A stretch of DNA of 64,000 nucleotides from Sternotherus odoratus (GCA_032164245.1 JAVMKO010000003.1:66410390-66474389); one strand, 5' to 3'. Positions 33,634-45,200 are shown, numbered from the stretch's first letter. Numbers and translations: made by a program. Notes: generated by a model from the letters alone, not told the origin.

Positions 33634-35817
33634 GTATGTATTCATTTTTAAATGTACTAAAATAAATGTTGGAATACAGAGTAAAAATGCTTGTCCTTCA
33701 AATACTTTGGAAAAATTATGACAGCTGACATTTGTTGTAACTGTATTCCCCACTCTAAAAATGTGAGCATGATGGACAAGCGTGAGAGTGATGTGCAATC
33801 CTGTTTTTAATTTGTCATTTTCAGTAAAACTTTTACATATCTTATTAACTTAGGCCCTGCAAACACCTCACACACACGCTTAACTTAATGAATAAGTACT
33901 CCTATTGAAGTAAATGGAACTGTTCACCTCCTTAAAGTTAAGCATGTGTGTTTGCAAGATCATCCCTTCTAGTTGTGAGACCTATGGGAGAGGGTTCCTG
34001 GGAAGGAAGACTCCACAGGGAACTCAGTAGAGTTCAGACATGAGGTGTCTCAGTACAGGGCAGTTGCACCTATGTTCCCCCTCTGTCGTCCAGCAAGGGC
34101 ACTCAATCTTGGCTTCCAGGCTCCCCTGATGTGTCTCCTCCCTTTCTGACTGGATTATTTCCAGGATGAACAGTTCCCTGACTGTAGTATGGTGTCCCTC
34201 AGCAAAGACTATCTGCCTAAGCAGGCCTGCTTCACTTCTCTCCTTGCCAATAGTTTTATAAGTTATCACACAGTTCTTTCTAAGCAAGCACTTTTATTAC
34301 AAGGATTAGAGAGAAAACGTATTAAAACAATAAGCATACCAGAGATCACCCTGTCACTCCAAAAAGGGCTCTGTTTGGTGATTAGTCCTTAAAAGCTCTC
34401 ATGAGGTGTTTATTTCCTATTGGTACAAGTGCATCACAGCCTCCCAAGAACCCAAGTCTGATGGGGCATCAATAGGCCAAAGACCTTCCAATGCTTTCCT
34501 GAGGATTGGGTCCCGGCAGACCATAGGTTCTGCCAGTTTGCAGGATTAGAAGAAAGGCCCTTAGTCATTTTAAAGTGAGGCTATTTAACCAAAAATCCTT
34601 TCCTTGTCTGTTGTTCCCTGGAAAATCCAGTTTGAATCAGTATATGCGGAAGTGTTACACTGTGAGTGAATTTGCCTTCCCCCTTCCCCCACACTCTTCT
34701 TAATTCCTGGAGGGCTGTGATCCCCCTTCCTTACGGAAATACATACAGTCCTTCAATAGTACATAAACATTTGCATTTTTAAAACAACGAGCTCCTAAAA
34801 TACTTAAAACTTAATTCAGTAAGAATAGACAGATAAAGCATATCTGTGTAAAAGCATCATTGTTTAGATTTTGGTCTCATCTTCCCATGGCTTTTTTCAT
34901 TACTTAAAGTGTGGTGGTTGTGGTTTTTTTGTTTTGTGTTTTTGCTGGAGAGGGTTTATAATTTGGGATTGATTTGTGGATGGAGGAATGGCTGATATAA
35001 GACATAAGAATGCTTCGGAAAGCTTTTTTTCCCTATTGTTTTGGTGATTTATTAGTTTATTTACATACAGAATATCAACAGGAGGTATTAAAACAGGCAG
35101 CTGACTTTTTTCAGTCCACCAAAATGCTGAAAATGACTGGAAACAGAAATTAATGTTTTTTTTTTAACTGATCCAGTTATCTAGAAATTAAAGATTCAAA
35201 AACTGACCTCATGTTTGTTTGAAAATCAAATAAGAAATATCCTCAAAATTCTGAATACTTATTTTTGACTGGTAGATATGGAGGAAATAATGTCAGACAA
35301 AAATGATATTTTGGGCACTTTTACTCCTCCTGTTGTCTGCATCAGCTAGCTAGCGCACTTAAATTTAGGCCTATGCTGACATTACTAATAATGCTGGTAT
35401 ATAGGGATTATTGCAGTAAAAAGTCATTGATTTTAGGTGACTCAGTTTTTGGGTCACCATCTTAAAGAGGCCTGATTTTCAGGAAGTTCTGAGCATTTAC
35501 TCTCTGAAAATCAGGCCCTTTTTAAGGTGTCTCAAGTTGAGCATTCAAGAATTCAGGCACATAAAATCAATAATTGTTTTTCAAATCTTGACCAAGGATT
35601 TTAATGATGAGCACGGTGCCTACAAAGCTTGTATACACATCTTATATGTCAATAATTGCCCCTGGTTTCTATTCAAATACTTCATTTGTCCAATCCATTG
35701 GTGAGAAAAGTATGATAAACACTGTAACTCCAGTTTTCTTTTGCAGTTAATCTTTTTAAGACTAAAGTAGTTAAAATATAAATGTCAGTCTTTCTAAACA
35801 TTAATATTCTTTTTTAG
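33634..35817. other. ARMC2 intron d; unclassified repeat-like stretch inside
   Basis: Positions 33980-34740 are less AT-rich than their surroundings and look like an old retroelement or LTR remnant (TTTATTACAAGGATTAGAG, TCACTCCAAAAAGGGCTC), but no ends or duplication were found. The rest is AT-rich intron with nothing recognised. Confidence 0.35.
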
Positions 35818-36038
35818 ATTCTTTGTTGGAGATCCTGAAATTTGAAGATCTACAAACAAACAATGAGGCTTTTCTATATTGCCTGGGAGCAATAAAATTC
35901 ATTTCTGGAAATTCAGTCCTCCTTAATGAACTGGTCAACAAAGGAGCTATTGAAATACTGTTTCAGTTAATGAAGCAGATAAATAACATTAAAGAAAATG
36001 ACACACGTTTCTCCAACTTGGGCCATCTATTAGTCCAG
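35818..36038 (+). CDS. ARMC2: ARMC2 exon e (partial gene)
   Basis: The acceptor is ATTCTTTTTTAG and the donor CAG|GTCAGC. The first two bases complete an Asp codon, and the exon ends in phase 0. It encodes SLLEILKFEDLQTNNEAFLY, CLGAIKFISGNSVLLNELVN and KGAIEILFQLMKQINNIKEN and ends GHLLVQ. The pattern LLNELVNKGAIEILFQLM is a typical armadillo helix pair. It is the largest exon in the window and clearly ARMC2. Confidence 0.97.
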
Positions 36039-36414
36039 GTCAGCATCTATTTTTATTTTAAAGATATAAATACAAATTCCAATGACCGAATTAAAAATTA
36101 AATTAAAGCAGCTACATTGTGCCTGTTTACATAAGAGAAAATTGGCCCTAAGTATGTGTAGCCTTCATAGAAAAATGGCACTGTCATGAAGTTGTCTGTG
36201 GCCAAAATTTAGGTTTGTGGAGTATCTTTGTTTCGTGTCCTTTTTAAAAAATGTTTAATTGCTTCTCGAGTGCTCACAGTGTGCTGGATGTAATACTGAA
36301 ACTAGAGGAAGATGATGATCTCTGCACCATGTTGCTTACAACCAGAGTAGACCGTCAATACAAATCAGCCCCAAGTGGACCAGGGGAGTACAAGAAGCTA
36401 TTATCATAATACAG

Positions 36415-36632
36415 AAGTGACAGAGTCCTGTGGCACCAAAGACTAACTAAAGTATTGAAGCATAAGCTTTCGTGGCCTAATACCGACTTCGTCGGATGCA
36501 ACATCCTTGCATCCGACGAAGTGGGTATTAGCCCATGAAAGCTTATGCTTCAATATGTTAGTTAGTCTTTAAGGTGCCACAGGACTCTGTCACTTCTGCT
36601 ATTCCAGACTAACACAGCTACCTCTCTGATTC
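36415..36632. mobile_element. Retroposed inverted dimer with 14-bp TSD
   Basis: Two copies of the repeat family of 33250-33431 lie head to head: CAGAAGTGACAGAGTCCTGT at 36412 and its complement ending at 36598. The arms are about 92 bp and over 90% paired around 36505. The whole is flanked by a perfect 14-bp duplication TTATCATAATACAG (36401-36414 and 36633-36646). The right side extends 34 bp beyond the palindrome (CTATTCCAGACTAACACAGC). The long duplication indicates insertion by target-primed reverse transcription of an already inverted molecule. Confidence 0.85.
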
Positions 36633-37312
36633 TTATCATAATACAGTGCATTTTTTAAAAAAGGGGGGTGGAGGGAGGAAAATATAATACCACATCTTTG
36701 CTTGGCAGGTTAATGTTTGTGTACTCCTAAAGCAGCAATGTGTTTTAAGGAGACAAAAGATACTTATAATATCCAATCAATCAACTGACAAATGGTATGT
36801 TGGGAAGGCAGGAATCTATTATGTTCCAATAGCTATTGATAACCATTAAAACAGGTTCTTTGCTGTAGAGGGATAGGAGTGCTATCTATTAGATAGAGCA
36901 TATAAAATATGTGTTCATAGCTTGATCTGTTTTTTGCATAACTACTTCCCTCCCTTTTACCATGCATACATTGTTGTTGAAGCGTTGTCTATGTTTCGAC
37001 TGCTTGTATTTCTTTCTAAGAAATAACATTTTGGTTCAGAAAAAGTTGAACCGTATTAGCTCTGGAAGCACATACATTGAGCTAAACTTTGTCACCTTGT
37101 TAGTGTCCCTATTGTTAAATGAAATGATACACTTGTGAACAATTTATAATATTAAGTGGTAGACTGTTGTCTACATATTTAACAAACAGTTGCTTTCACG
37201 TTTGACAAGACTGATGACATAGTTCAGGGGTCTCCAAACTACGGCCCGCGGGCCGGATGCGGCCCGCGAGGCCCTCTCATCCGGCCCGCAGAGATCTTTT
37301 TGGCTCCGCGCT

Positions 37313-37560
37313 GGGGCCTGGAAGCGCCGCGCGCTCGGCCGCCGCCGCCAGCCGCGGGGCCTGGAAGCGCCGCGCGCTCGGCCGCCGCGGGGCCTGGAAG
37401 CGCCGCGCGCTCGGCCGCCGCCGCCAGCCGCGGGGCCTGGACGCGCCGCGCGCTCGGCCGCCGCCGCCAGCCGCGGGGCCTGGACGCGCCGCGCGCTCGG
37501 CCGCCGCCGCCAGCCGCGGGGCCGGGAGGCGCCGCGTGCTCGGCTGCCGCCGCCGGCCAG
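37313..37560. repeat. 43-bp GC-rich tandem repeat
   Basis: GGGGCCTGGAAGCGCCGCGC starts units at 37313, 37356, 37389, 37432, 37475 and 37518, a spacing of 43, 33, 43, 43 and 43. Nearly pure G+C with many CpG. Confidence 0.9.
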
Positions 37561-37671
37561 GGACGGCTCGGAGCTGGGGCCGGGACGCGCCGCACCGCCA
37601 CGCAGTTGCAGGGGGCGAAACAAGGAGCCACCCACTGCCAGGCGGCGAACCGGTCTGTGGGGAGAGACCGG

Positions 37672-37980
37672 GTTGAGCAGGTCAGTTGGGGGGGTGAGAG
37701 ACCTGGCTGGGTGGGTCAGTTGGGAGGTGGGTGGGAGGGAAGGAGGTTTTGGGGTGAGAGACCTGGCTGGGTGGGTCAGTTGGGGGGGGGGGTTGGAGGA
37801 AAGGAGGTTTTGGGGTGAGAGACCTGGCTGGGTGGGTCATTTGAGGGGGGGGGGTTGGAGGAAAGGAGGTTTTGGGGTGAGAGACCTGGCTGGGTGGGTC
37901 ATTTGGGGGGGGGGTTGGAGGAAAGGAGGTTTTGGGGGGAGAGACCTGGCTGGGTGGGTCAGTTGGGGGGTTGATGTGTA
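37672..37980. repeat. About 60-bp G-rich tandem repeat
   Basis: GAGAGACCTGGCTGGGTGGG recurs at 37696, 37756, 37817, 37879 and 37939, separated by G-runs and GGAAAGGAGGTTTTGGGG. Confidence 0.9.
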
Positions 37981-38235
37981 GTGTTCATGTGTAGTGAACA
38001 GGTGTTCATGTGTAGTGTTCATGTGTAGTGAACAGGTGTTCATCTGTAGTGTTCATGTGTAGTGAACAGGTGTTCATGTGTAGTGTTCATGTGTAGTGTT
38101 CATGTGTAGTGTTCAGGTGTTCATGTGTAGTGTTCAGGTGTTCATGTGTAGTGTTCAGGTGTAGTGAACAGGTGTTCATGTGTAGTGTTCATGTGTTGTG
38201 AACAGGTGTTCATGTGTAGTGTTCATGTGTAGTGT
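37974..38235. repeat. GTGTAGTGTTCAT tandem repeat
   Basis: Units of about 12-13 bp (GTGTAGTGTTCAT, GTGTAGTGAACAG) alternate in a higher-order pattern for about 260 bp. Confidence 0.9.
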
Positions 38236-38604
38236 ATCAATGTGTTATTAAATAATAACTGAATAAAATAATATTAAATAAATAATTAAAAACATCCATG
38301 TTTTGATTCTTTTTTATTTGGACCTCGAGTGTGTTGTCGGCCCCCGAACTGCTATTTGATAGCTAATGCGGCCCTCGGGCTGAAAAGTTTGGAGACCCCA
38401 TAGTTAAAATATGCATAGTATGATCAGTAATATGTAACAATGAAAGCTATTTATTTCAATGGGACCATACACATGGGTGGATAGTATAGATTTATGGAAT
38501 AATGCACATCGTTTGTATCTGAACAGCGAACAGGTTGGCAATTTTAATTAAAAAAAAAAATCAGTGTGGCTACTAAATTTAACTCCGAATTAAATAGTTT
38601 AGAT

Positions 38605-39015
38605 TAGCAATTCTCAAACTTTAGCAACCCAAGGACACCCAATTTGATTTAATTTTTTTCCAGATCCCCAAGCTGGCTTCTAATTTTCCCCTAAACTCCT
38701 CCTCAGCCCCAGACCCTGCCCCCCACTCCACCCCTTCCCCCAAGACCCCACCCCACCTCACCTCTTTCTGCCTCTGCTCTAGTCCTGCCCCTCCTCTTCC
38801 CTGCCTTTTTCCACACACCCCCGAGCACATTCCATCCCCACTCCTTCCCCTCCCTCCTAGCGCCTTCTACATGCTGCTGAACAACTGTTCTGCTGTGTGC
38901 AGGAGGCACTGGGAGGGAGTGGGACGAGTTGATCAGTGGGGCCAGTGCCCCCAGACATGATTTGCAGACACCCTGGAATACCAGGTGTCCGTGGACCCCA
39001 GTTTGAGAACCGCTG
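38605..39015. mobile_element. Non-autonomous hAT-type element
   Basis: TAGCAATTCTCAAACTTTAG on the left and CCAGTTTGAGAACCGCTG on the right are inverted. GTTTAGAT (38597-38604) and GTTTAGGC (39016-39023) agree at 6 of 8. Belongs to the GTTCTCAAAC group also seen at 7999, 26407, 47469 and 54201. Confidence 0.75.
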
Positions 39016-39029
39016 GTTTAGGCTAATGG

Positions 39030-39490
39030 CTTGTCTACACAGGGGTCATTAAGGAAAATTAAAGTGAATTAGTTAAACTGCATGAAACTCCCGTGTGGAA
39101 AGCCCAGGTCTGTGCTAAGGCCTCTATAGTGGTATAGCTACAACAGTATATCTGTGCCACTGTGAGCCATATTATAGAGGCAGACTGTTGTGATGAAAAC
39201 CGTACAGACAAAATATTTTGTCCGTCACTGTAGGAACTCCAGCTCCCTAAACCATGGTAGCTAGGTCAATGAAAACCTTCTTCTGTTAACTTAGCTTACA
39301 TCTAGGGATGTAAAAATTTAACTGGTTAACCGATAAACTTGATGCTTATCGGTCTCAGTTAATGATTAAACTCTGCTGCCGCTCCGCGTTCTCGGGGTTC
39401 TGGCTGCTGCCATCCCGGCATGCCCACCTGCCAGCCCCATGCTTGGGGTCCCTCTGGGTTGCTGCCCCACACTCAGGGCTCCTCTGCTTA
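39030..39490. repeat. Fragments of TIR elements
   Basis: GGCTTGTCTACACAGGGGTC at 39030 is a TIR-element end without a clear partner. AATTTAACTGGTTAACCGAT with GCTTATCGGT near 39320-39350, followed by GC-rich text, looks like the left part of another truncated element. Confidence 0.4.
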
Positions 39491-39499
39491 CTTCTGGTT

Positions 39500-40695
39500 C
39501 CATTATGTTATAAAATTGTGTATACATATATATAGTCAATTCAGATATTACTTATGGGTGAAATTTATGGGATCCTATCTTACAGAATTTTTAGAGAAAC
39601 TAACAAGTACAAATGACTGGAGACTTCATCTTGTAATGGCAGGAAATTGATCTCTGGTCCTTTTGGAAGGTGAAAACACTCCAAATATGTCCTGGTTTTC
39701 CTGCCCCAAATACAGCAAATTTGTAAATACTCCCAAGATTCTTGAATGAAAAGCACATACAGAAGTGTTTTTTTTCTTCATAAATTTATTGTGCACATTT
39801 CAGTGTGAGTTCATTAGTTCTGAAAATCTGCAGTTAATCAGCTTTGTCTCACTTGACAAGTTGAGGAAAGTGGCAAGGAGGCACTACATTCTAATGATTT
39901 GTGGAGCCACATATCTTTGTGAAATATTCATAGCATTTCTTCCATTCCCTATGTTACGTCTGGGTAGCCGTTCTCGACTGAGACATTTAATTTGTAATCT
40001 TCAACTCTTTGTAATGTAAGTTAACAGATTTAATAGGGAGCAGTTTAGTTTATTTTTGTAGGCATTTATGCTTCCACTTATTATTAAATTTCATCAGTGT
40101 GATAGTTATATGCATACTCAGTTTTACTTTGTTTTTTCTGTTGACCACTTTCTAGTTTTCTTGGATTTGTTGTCCTGCCTCAATGGAGTTCACTCCTGGG
40201 TGAACAGCATTTCCTATAATGTTTTACCAAGACAGAATTGTTAGAGAGTATCTCTCTGTTGCACAATGCACTGCATATTATCCAATGATAAGCCTTTGCT
40301 TGTTATGTGTAAATCTTTGGCTAGGTAAGGACCCTGCTCTTTCTATGGTTTATACTTCTTTTTCTCATCTATGATATATAACTGTCAGCAGATGTTATCC
40401 TAGATTGGTCCTGGATTTGTCTGTGCATTTAAAGTTTCATGATTTATGAAGGAGTGCTTAATTTGGAACTGTTATATCTGATTTTTCTCAGTACATCACC
40501 ATTAATTGCTTGGTATCATTGGGTTTTCCAAAATATGGGATAAAAGCTGATGGATCCCATACTGCAACTTAGTTTTCACTCTGAATTTGGTGTGCATCTC
40601 ATGATTCTGAAATATAAATGTTTTAAAATCTACAATTAATTCTTCCTGCTGTAATATTTATTTAATTTGTTCGACAGAATATTTCCCTCTGTTTG
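39500..40695. other. Intron sequence, nothing recognised
   Basis: ARMC2 intron e. AT-rich with no exon or repeat recognised. Confidence 0.4.
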
Positions 40696-40698
40696 TTT

Positions 40699-40895
40699 AG
40701 GTTCCTAGAATAACAGGGTTGGAAGGGACTTCAGGAGATCACCTCCTCCAACCGCCTGCTCAAAGCAGGACCAATCCCCAATTAAATCATCCCACAGATT
40801 TTTGCCACATAATTCCAAATGGCCTCCTCAAGGATTGAACTCTCAACCCTGGGTTTAGTAGGCCAGTGATCAAACCACTGAACTATCTCTTTGCT
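40699..40895 (-). mobile_element. tRNA-derived SINE (cryptodiran type)
   Basis: On the minus strand it has ATAGTTCAGTGGTTTGATCA, GAGTTCAATCCTTGAGGAGG, then the CR1-like tail with GGATTGGTCCTGCTTTGAGC and CCCTTCCAACCCTGTTATTC. Same family as 19192-19376, more diverged in the A box. It directly abuts the hAT-type element at 40908. Confidence 0.9.
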
Positions 40896-40907
40896 CTTGT
40901 TGTAAAG

Positions 40908-41421
40908 CAGGGGTCTCAAACATGCGGCCCGGGGGCCATATGCGGCCCGCAAAGCCCTTCCCTGCAGCCCGCCAAGCTTCCTGGCGCCCCCCCCCCCCGG
41001 TCCCCCCATAGCAGTTTACAGGATGGAGGGGCCAGAAGTGGAGACTTCTCTGCTGCCTGGCTGGGCCGCGCGTGTTTCTAGCTCTGGACTTCCTATATTG
41101 CTCTTGCTTTGTTTGCCAAACAGCTGTTGGTGGTGCCTAGCGCTTTCCAGGAGGGAATGGGGAGCTGCGTGCTCAGAGGAGGAGGTGGGGCAGGGGTGGG
41201 ACCTCTTGGAAGGGGTGGAGTGGGGGCGGAGCCGGGGCAGTGAGGGCAGGGTGTGTGTCAGTGGTGTGGCCCTCGGGCCAGTGCACTAGTCCTCATGGAA
41301 GGGGTGGAGTGGGGGCAGAGCCGGGTTAGCGAGGGTATGTGTGTGTGTCAGTGGTGCGGCCCTCGGGCCAGTGCACTAGTCCTCATGCGGCCCTCGTGGT
41401 CATTTGAGTTTGAGACCCCTG
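40908..41421. mobile_element. Non-autonomous hAT-type element with perfect 8-bp TSD
   Basis: CAGGGGTCTCAAACATGCGG on the left and GAGTTTGAGACCCCTG on the right are inverted. The perfect TTGTAAAG duplication lies at 40900-40907 and 41422-41429. Same family as 11440-12686 but half the length, with a different interior: two tandem units of about 85-90 bp starting near 41205 and 41297, each with GTGCGGCCCTCGGGCCAGTG-like text. Confidence 0.92.
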
Positions 41422-41429
41422 TTGTAAAG

Positions 41430-42450
41430 TATCGTGAGATTCATTTGTACCCTGTGACCTTTCCTTGTATTTTATATGCAATATTGTAGTATCTTTTTTA
41501 CACTGCTTGTTTTTTTTTCTTTTTGATCATACCTTATTGACATTTTTAAAAAGAAAATTGGAAGAACTGTGGGATGTATGGTTAATCTAAGGAAAATACT
41601 TGAGGAATGACAAGGAAGACCACAGAATGGGAGATGATTTGGCTAAGAAACTTGTATGAGATGTAAAATTTGTATAAAATGTTTAGCGATCTATGCTCAT
41701 GATCTGGAGAAAGAACAGGAATAATAAAAGCAAAGAACAGGAATAATTAAAGCGAAGAATAGTGATGAACTTCCAAACATATGTAAGGAGCAAATCAAGA
41801 GATGTGATAAGTACTTTTGTATTTCTTAAAATGTTCAGAGCACAGTGTGAAATTTGAATACAGTACTTTGTATTGAACTCACTACTATTTGAATACATTT
41901 CAAACAGTAGCAGCAGCAAAAGCAATTATCTTATTGTTTCTATGATCATAATTAAAACCAGGAATTAGTAACACTGAGGGGAAAATAGCATTAGAAATGT
42001 GGAAGAATTGTTCCAAAATCTAAGATAAATGTTAAGACTATAATAACATTAAAGGAATAACATTTTGTATAATTTTTCCACTTGAATTGACTACTACCAG
42101 TATACGTATGTAGGCAGTGCCAAAATCTTATGTTACTGGGGTAAATCTAGGGTAACTCTCTTAGAGACATAACTGTTATATCCCACTGTAAATGAGAGCA
42201 GATTTTGGCTTTATGATAGTATGCAAATAGTAAGTTAGATCCAGATTTTATTTATTAGGTGTTTGTAATAATAATAGTAATTAATAATAAAAATGAATAA
42301 TAAATTATATTCACAGGTCCCCCAAGGAGGCAGGGAAGTACACTGGACCCTCGCTATGGCCTGTGACGCTATAGCGCAGGTTCGTGTACAGTGCGGTTGT
42401 TGCCATGGATCCCAAATTTAAGTATTCTGACTCTAAACATAGCATTAGCA
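41430..42450. other. Intron sequence, nothing recognised
   Basis: ARMC2 intron e. CTATGGCCTGTGACGCTATAG near 42354 hints at a fragment of a TIR element. Otherwise nothing recognised. Confidence 0.4.
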
Positions 42451-42452
42451 TG

Positions 42453-43076
42453 TACCGTATTTTTCGCCATATAAGACGCTCCGGCGTATAAGACGACCCC
42501 CGAGTTTTTAAGTAAAAAAGCCGGATTACACAAAAAAAAAAAAAAAAAAAAAAAAAACCAAACCACCACCACACACAAAAAGCGCCTCGCTCTCCCGTCC
42601 CCGCCGCCCGGGCGGGCTGCTGGGAGCGCGCCGCTCTCCCGTCCCCGCCGCGCGGGCGGGCTGCTGGGAGCGCGCCGCTCTCCCGTCCCCGCCGCGCGGG
42701 CGGGCTGCTGGGAGCGCGCCGCTCTCCCGTCCCCGCCGCGCGGGCGGGCTGCTGGGAGCGCGCCGCTCTCCCGTCCCCGCCGCGCGGGCGGGCTGCTGGG
42801 AGCGCGCCGCTCTCCCGTCCCCGCCGCGCGGGCGGGCGCTCCCAGGGGCCCGAGCTGCTCCCGTTCCCCGCCGGCCCCGAACACATGCGGGTGGGCTCGG
42901 GGGGGAAGCGCCGCCCCGCCCCGCCCCGCCCGCCGGGCCACCTGCAGCCGCCCCAGCTCCAGCTGCCCGGTGCTCAGGGTCCAGGGTTCATATATTCGGC
43001 GTATAAGACGCCCCCCCTAATTTTGAGAATATTTTTGGGGGTTAAAAAGGCGTCTTATATGCCGAAATATACGGTA
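42453..43076. mobile_element. TIR element of the TATAAGACGC type, tandem interior
   Basis: TACCGTATTTTTCGCCATAT on the left and GCCGAAATATACGGTA on the right are inverted, with ATAAGACGCTCCGG and GGCGTCTTATAT inside. It is the same family as 20355-20698. After an A-run the interior holds a 44-bp tandem array (42589-42836) and more GC-rich text. No coding capacity. Confidence 0.82.
42589..42836. repeat. 44-bp GC-rich tandem repeat
   Basis: GCTCTCCCGTCCCCGCCGCG begins units at 42589, 42633, 42677, 42721, 42765 and 42809: five full and one partial. Units are almost identical, so the array is recent. Confidence 0.95.
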
Positions 43077-45054
43077 TACATTGAAAGTTTTTCCTTTTCT
43101 TTTTTCTTTAATAAGATTAACTGAAGAGTACACACTGTGGAGTGCAACGGTTGTGTGTTTTATGAAGGTTTATAGCTTTTATTTTCTCTTTTGTAGCAGC
43201 ATAAAATTCCATTTGATATGACAATAAAATGTTTGTTTAAAACAATACAGTATGTAGAAGTGGTCAGACAACTGTTTATCCTGTTTTCTGTTATCTTTAT
43301 TGAAAAATAGTCTATATCTCGTATTGCTGAACAGACAGTTCCGTTTAATGAGCAGGTATTATATGTTTAGAGATTTGCTGACTGAAACCATATTAAATAG
43401 ATAGTCTTTGTGTCCTTTTAGCCTATATGCAACTTTAAAAACTCATTTTAGAATAAGGAAAATCTGAGGATTTCCTCCTGTATTTGTTTCAGTATTAATG
43501 ACCTGAATTTGAAATTTTCAAGACCTCACTATTCAAATAACTAATTATGCATAGTTGCCTATATGACCCTAGTGTTTTAATACTTTTATCTCAGAGGAGA
43601 ATCAGACAAAGATCCTTAAATATGCAATAATCAGTTCACTCTATTTTCATTGCTAGAAACTGTATGTAGTATTTTATAATCTATGCTCTTCAAAATAGAT
43701 TTGTATCACCTGAAAACATTTTGGCTTCTCCATAACCTGGAAATCCAAACTGTGTTTGGCTTTTGTGCTTTTGGATGAAGATTATGTCCTGACTCTCACA
43801 TGTTAACTCTTTAATCTTTACATCAAACAGATTAGTTTTTTTTTAATGTACTGTTAACCAATTAATTTTAATTTTATGCTAAAAGTGTTACATGCAGTTG
43901 CTACCAAAATACAATTATGTATTGAGTGAGGGCTATATTAATTTGCTCTTGATCAAATAGGACATCTCTGAAAGATCCAGTTGTGGATTTCTACAATACA
44001 TCATAAATTCTGAGTCTAATAAATATGTTAAGTATCCATAAGTATTCTACATATGTATCAGATAGACAACTTTGGCTCAAGCCTAAAATCATTTGTATCT
44101 GTGTGTGTGCATGCACATTTTTAAAACCTTTTTTAGTGGGAATTGTATTTGTTGCAGTACCTCCTTAGACTGTGTTTTTCTCAGTTGTCTACTCTGTCTT
44201 AAAAATGAAATAAATTCAGTACTTTATAAGGGGGGCTTCCAAGGAAAACATAAACAATAAGGCTAAATTACTGTCTGAGTAATTGTGTTGCCTACCTAAA
44301 ATCCCACTTCCTGTCTAACCTGTCATGTAGTCTTAGTGTTCATTTCTTAAGTGATTGCTGCATTTCATTCAAATTGGCTGCATTTTAGTGGAGTATGAAA
44401 TTATTCTGGTATGTACAGTGAGTGAGGCAAGCAAGATTTGTCCAAGAGATTGTAAAAATCATGATAAAATGGCATTAAGAATGTTGATTACTAAATAATG
44501 CAGAAAATACCACAAGCTAATAATGCTATGTACCTGACTTAAAATGGGGCTAAACATTGAGTCTGTTGTTCTTTATGGGAACACACTTGTGTGGGGCAGT
44601 GCTGAGTCTCATCACTCTAGTGGGAGCTCTGAGAAGCATTGTACAAAGCCACTGAGAACTCTCCAGTGTTAAAAATAAATGACCACTGGTACACAGCACT
44701 CCCTTCTGAGACTAATCAGCACTATTAAGTTATGCAGGAGGGATCAATGCCATGTCCCCCCCACCCACTTGGACCCACAGTGAAGGATAATCTGGCCTTT
44801 AAAAGAAAAAAGTTGCATGAGAGGCACAAGACCAGTAATGATCTTTTTTTTAATGTTTATTTTAATCTATGTAATTTAGCTACATGTCATACATGTCCTA
44901 ATCTCTGATGCTTACTCTATATATGCTTGTAGAAGTCCTAACCACTTTATTATCAGCATGCTAGTTCCCAAGATGTTTTAGGTGACATCTGAACTTATTA
45001 CATTTTCAAAAGCACATGGAATTCATAATAGACAACGATATATTTTTTCTACAG
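43077..45054. other. Intron sequence, nothing recognised
   Basis: About 2 kb of AT-rich ARMC2 intron up to exon f. No exon or repeat recognised. Confidence 0.45.
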
Positions 45055-45200
45055 CTGACAGCTACTTTGCGAAATTTGATTGACTTACCTCTTTCAAGAT
45101 ACCAGCTCCTGTGTAGTGGTGGAGTTTCAGAGCTCTGGGTGGTACTGGAGCAGCGTATGAATGATAAAGATATATGTACCAATATTGTCAGGATATTCAG
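45055..45200 (+). CDS. ARMC2: ARMC2 exon f (partial gene)
   Basis: The acceptor is TTTTTTCTACAG and the donor CAG|GTATGT. It begins in phase 0 and ends with two bases of a Ser codon completed by exon g (AGC). It encodes LTATLRNLIDLPLSRYQLLC, SGGVSELWVVLEQRMNDKD and ICTNIVRIF, continuing the armadillo repeats. It matches ARMC2 closely around TATLRNL and DKDICTNI. Confidence 0.96.

Larger units (their letters stand above)
37225..38397. mobile_element. Non-autonomous hAT-type element with three minisatellites
   Basis: CAGGGGTCTCCAAACTACGG on the left and AAAGTTTGGAGACCCC on the right are inverted. ACATAGTT (37217-37224) and CCATAGTT (38398-38405) agree at 7 of 8. GGCCCGCGGGCCGGATGCGG lies at the left and AATGCGGCCCTCGGGC at the right. 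The interior is three tandem arrays in a row, listed separately. No transposase. Confidence 0.85.

Noticed and set aside
33980..34740. Third solo LTR
   Set aside because: Composition suggests a retroelement remnant, but there are no TG/CA ends, target duplication, TATA or poly(A) arrangement to support it.
37171..37818. GC-rich frames on both strands (130-172 codons)
   Set aside because: They are translations of the 43-bp minisatellite in a hAT-type element.
42589..42836. CRISPR-like array
   Set aside because: Units are directly adjacent with no unique spacers; it is a minisatellite in an animal genome.
42311..42941. Minus-strand frames of about 190 codons
   Set aside because: They cross the 44-bp GC-rich tandem array and A-run inside a TIR element. 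The protein is a repeat of one unit.
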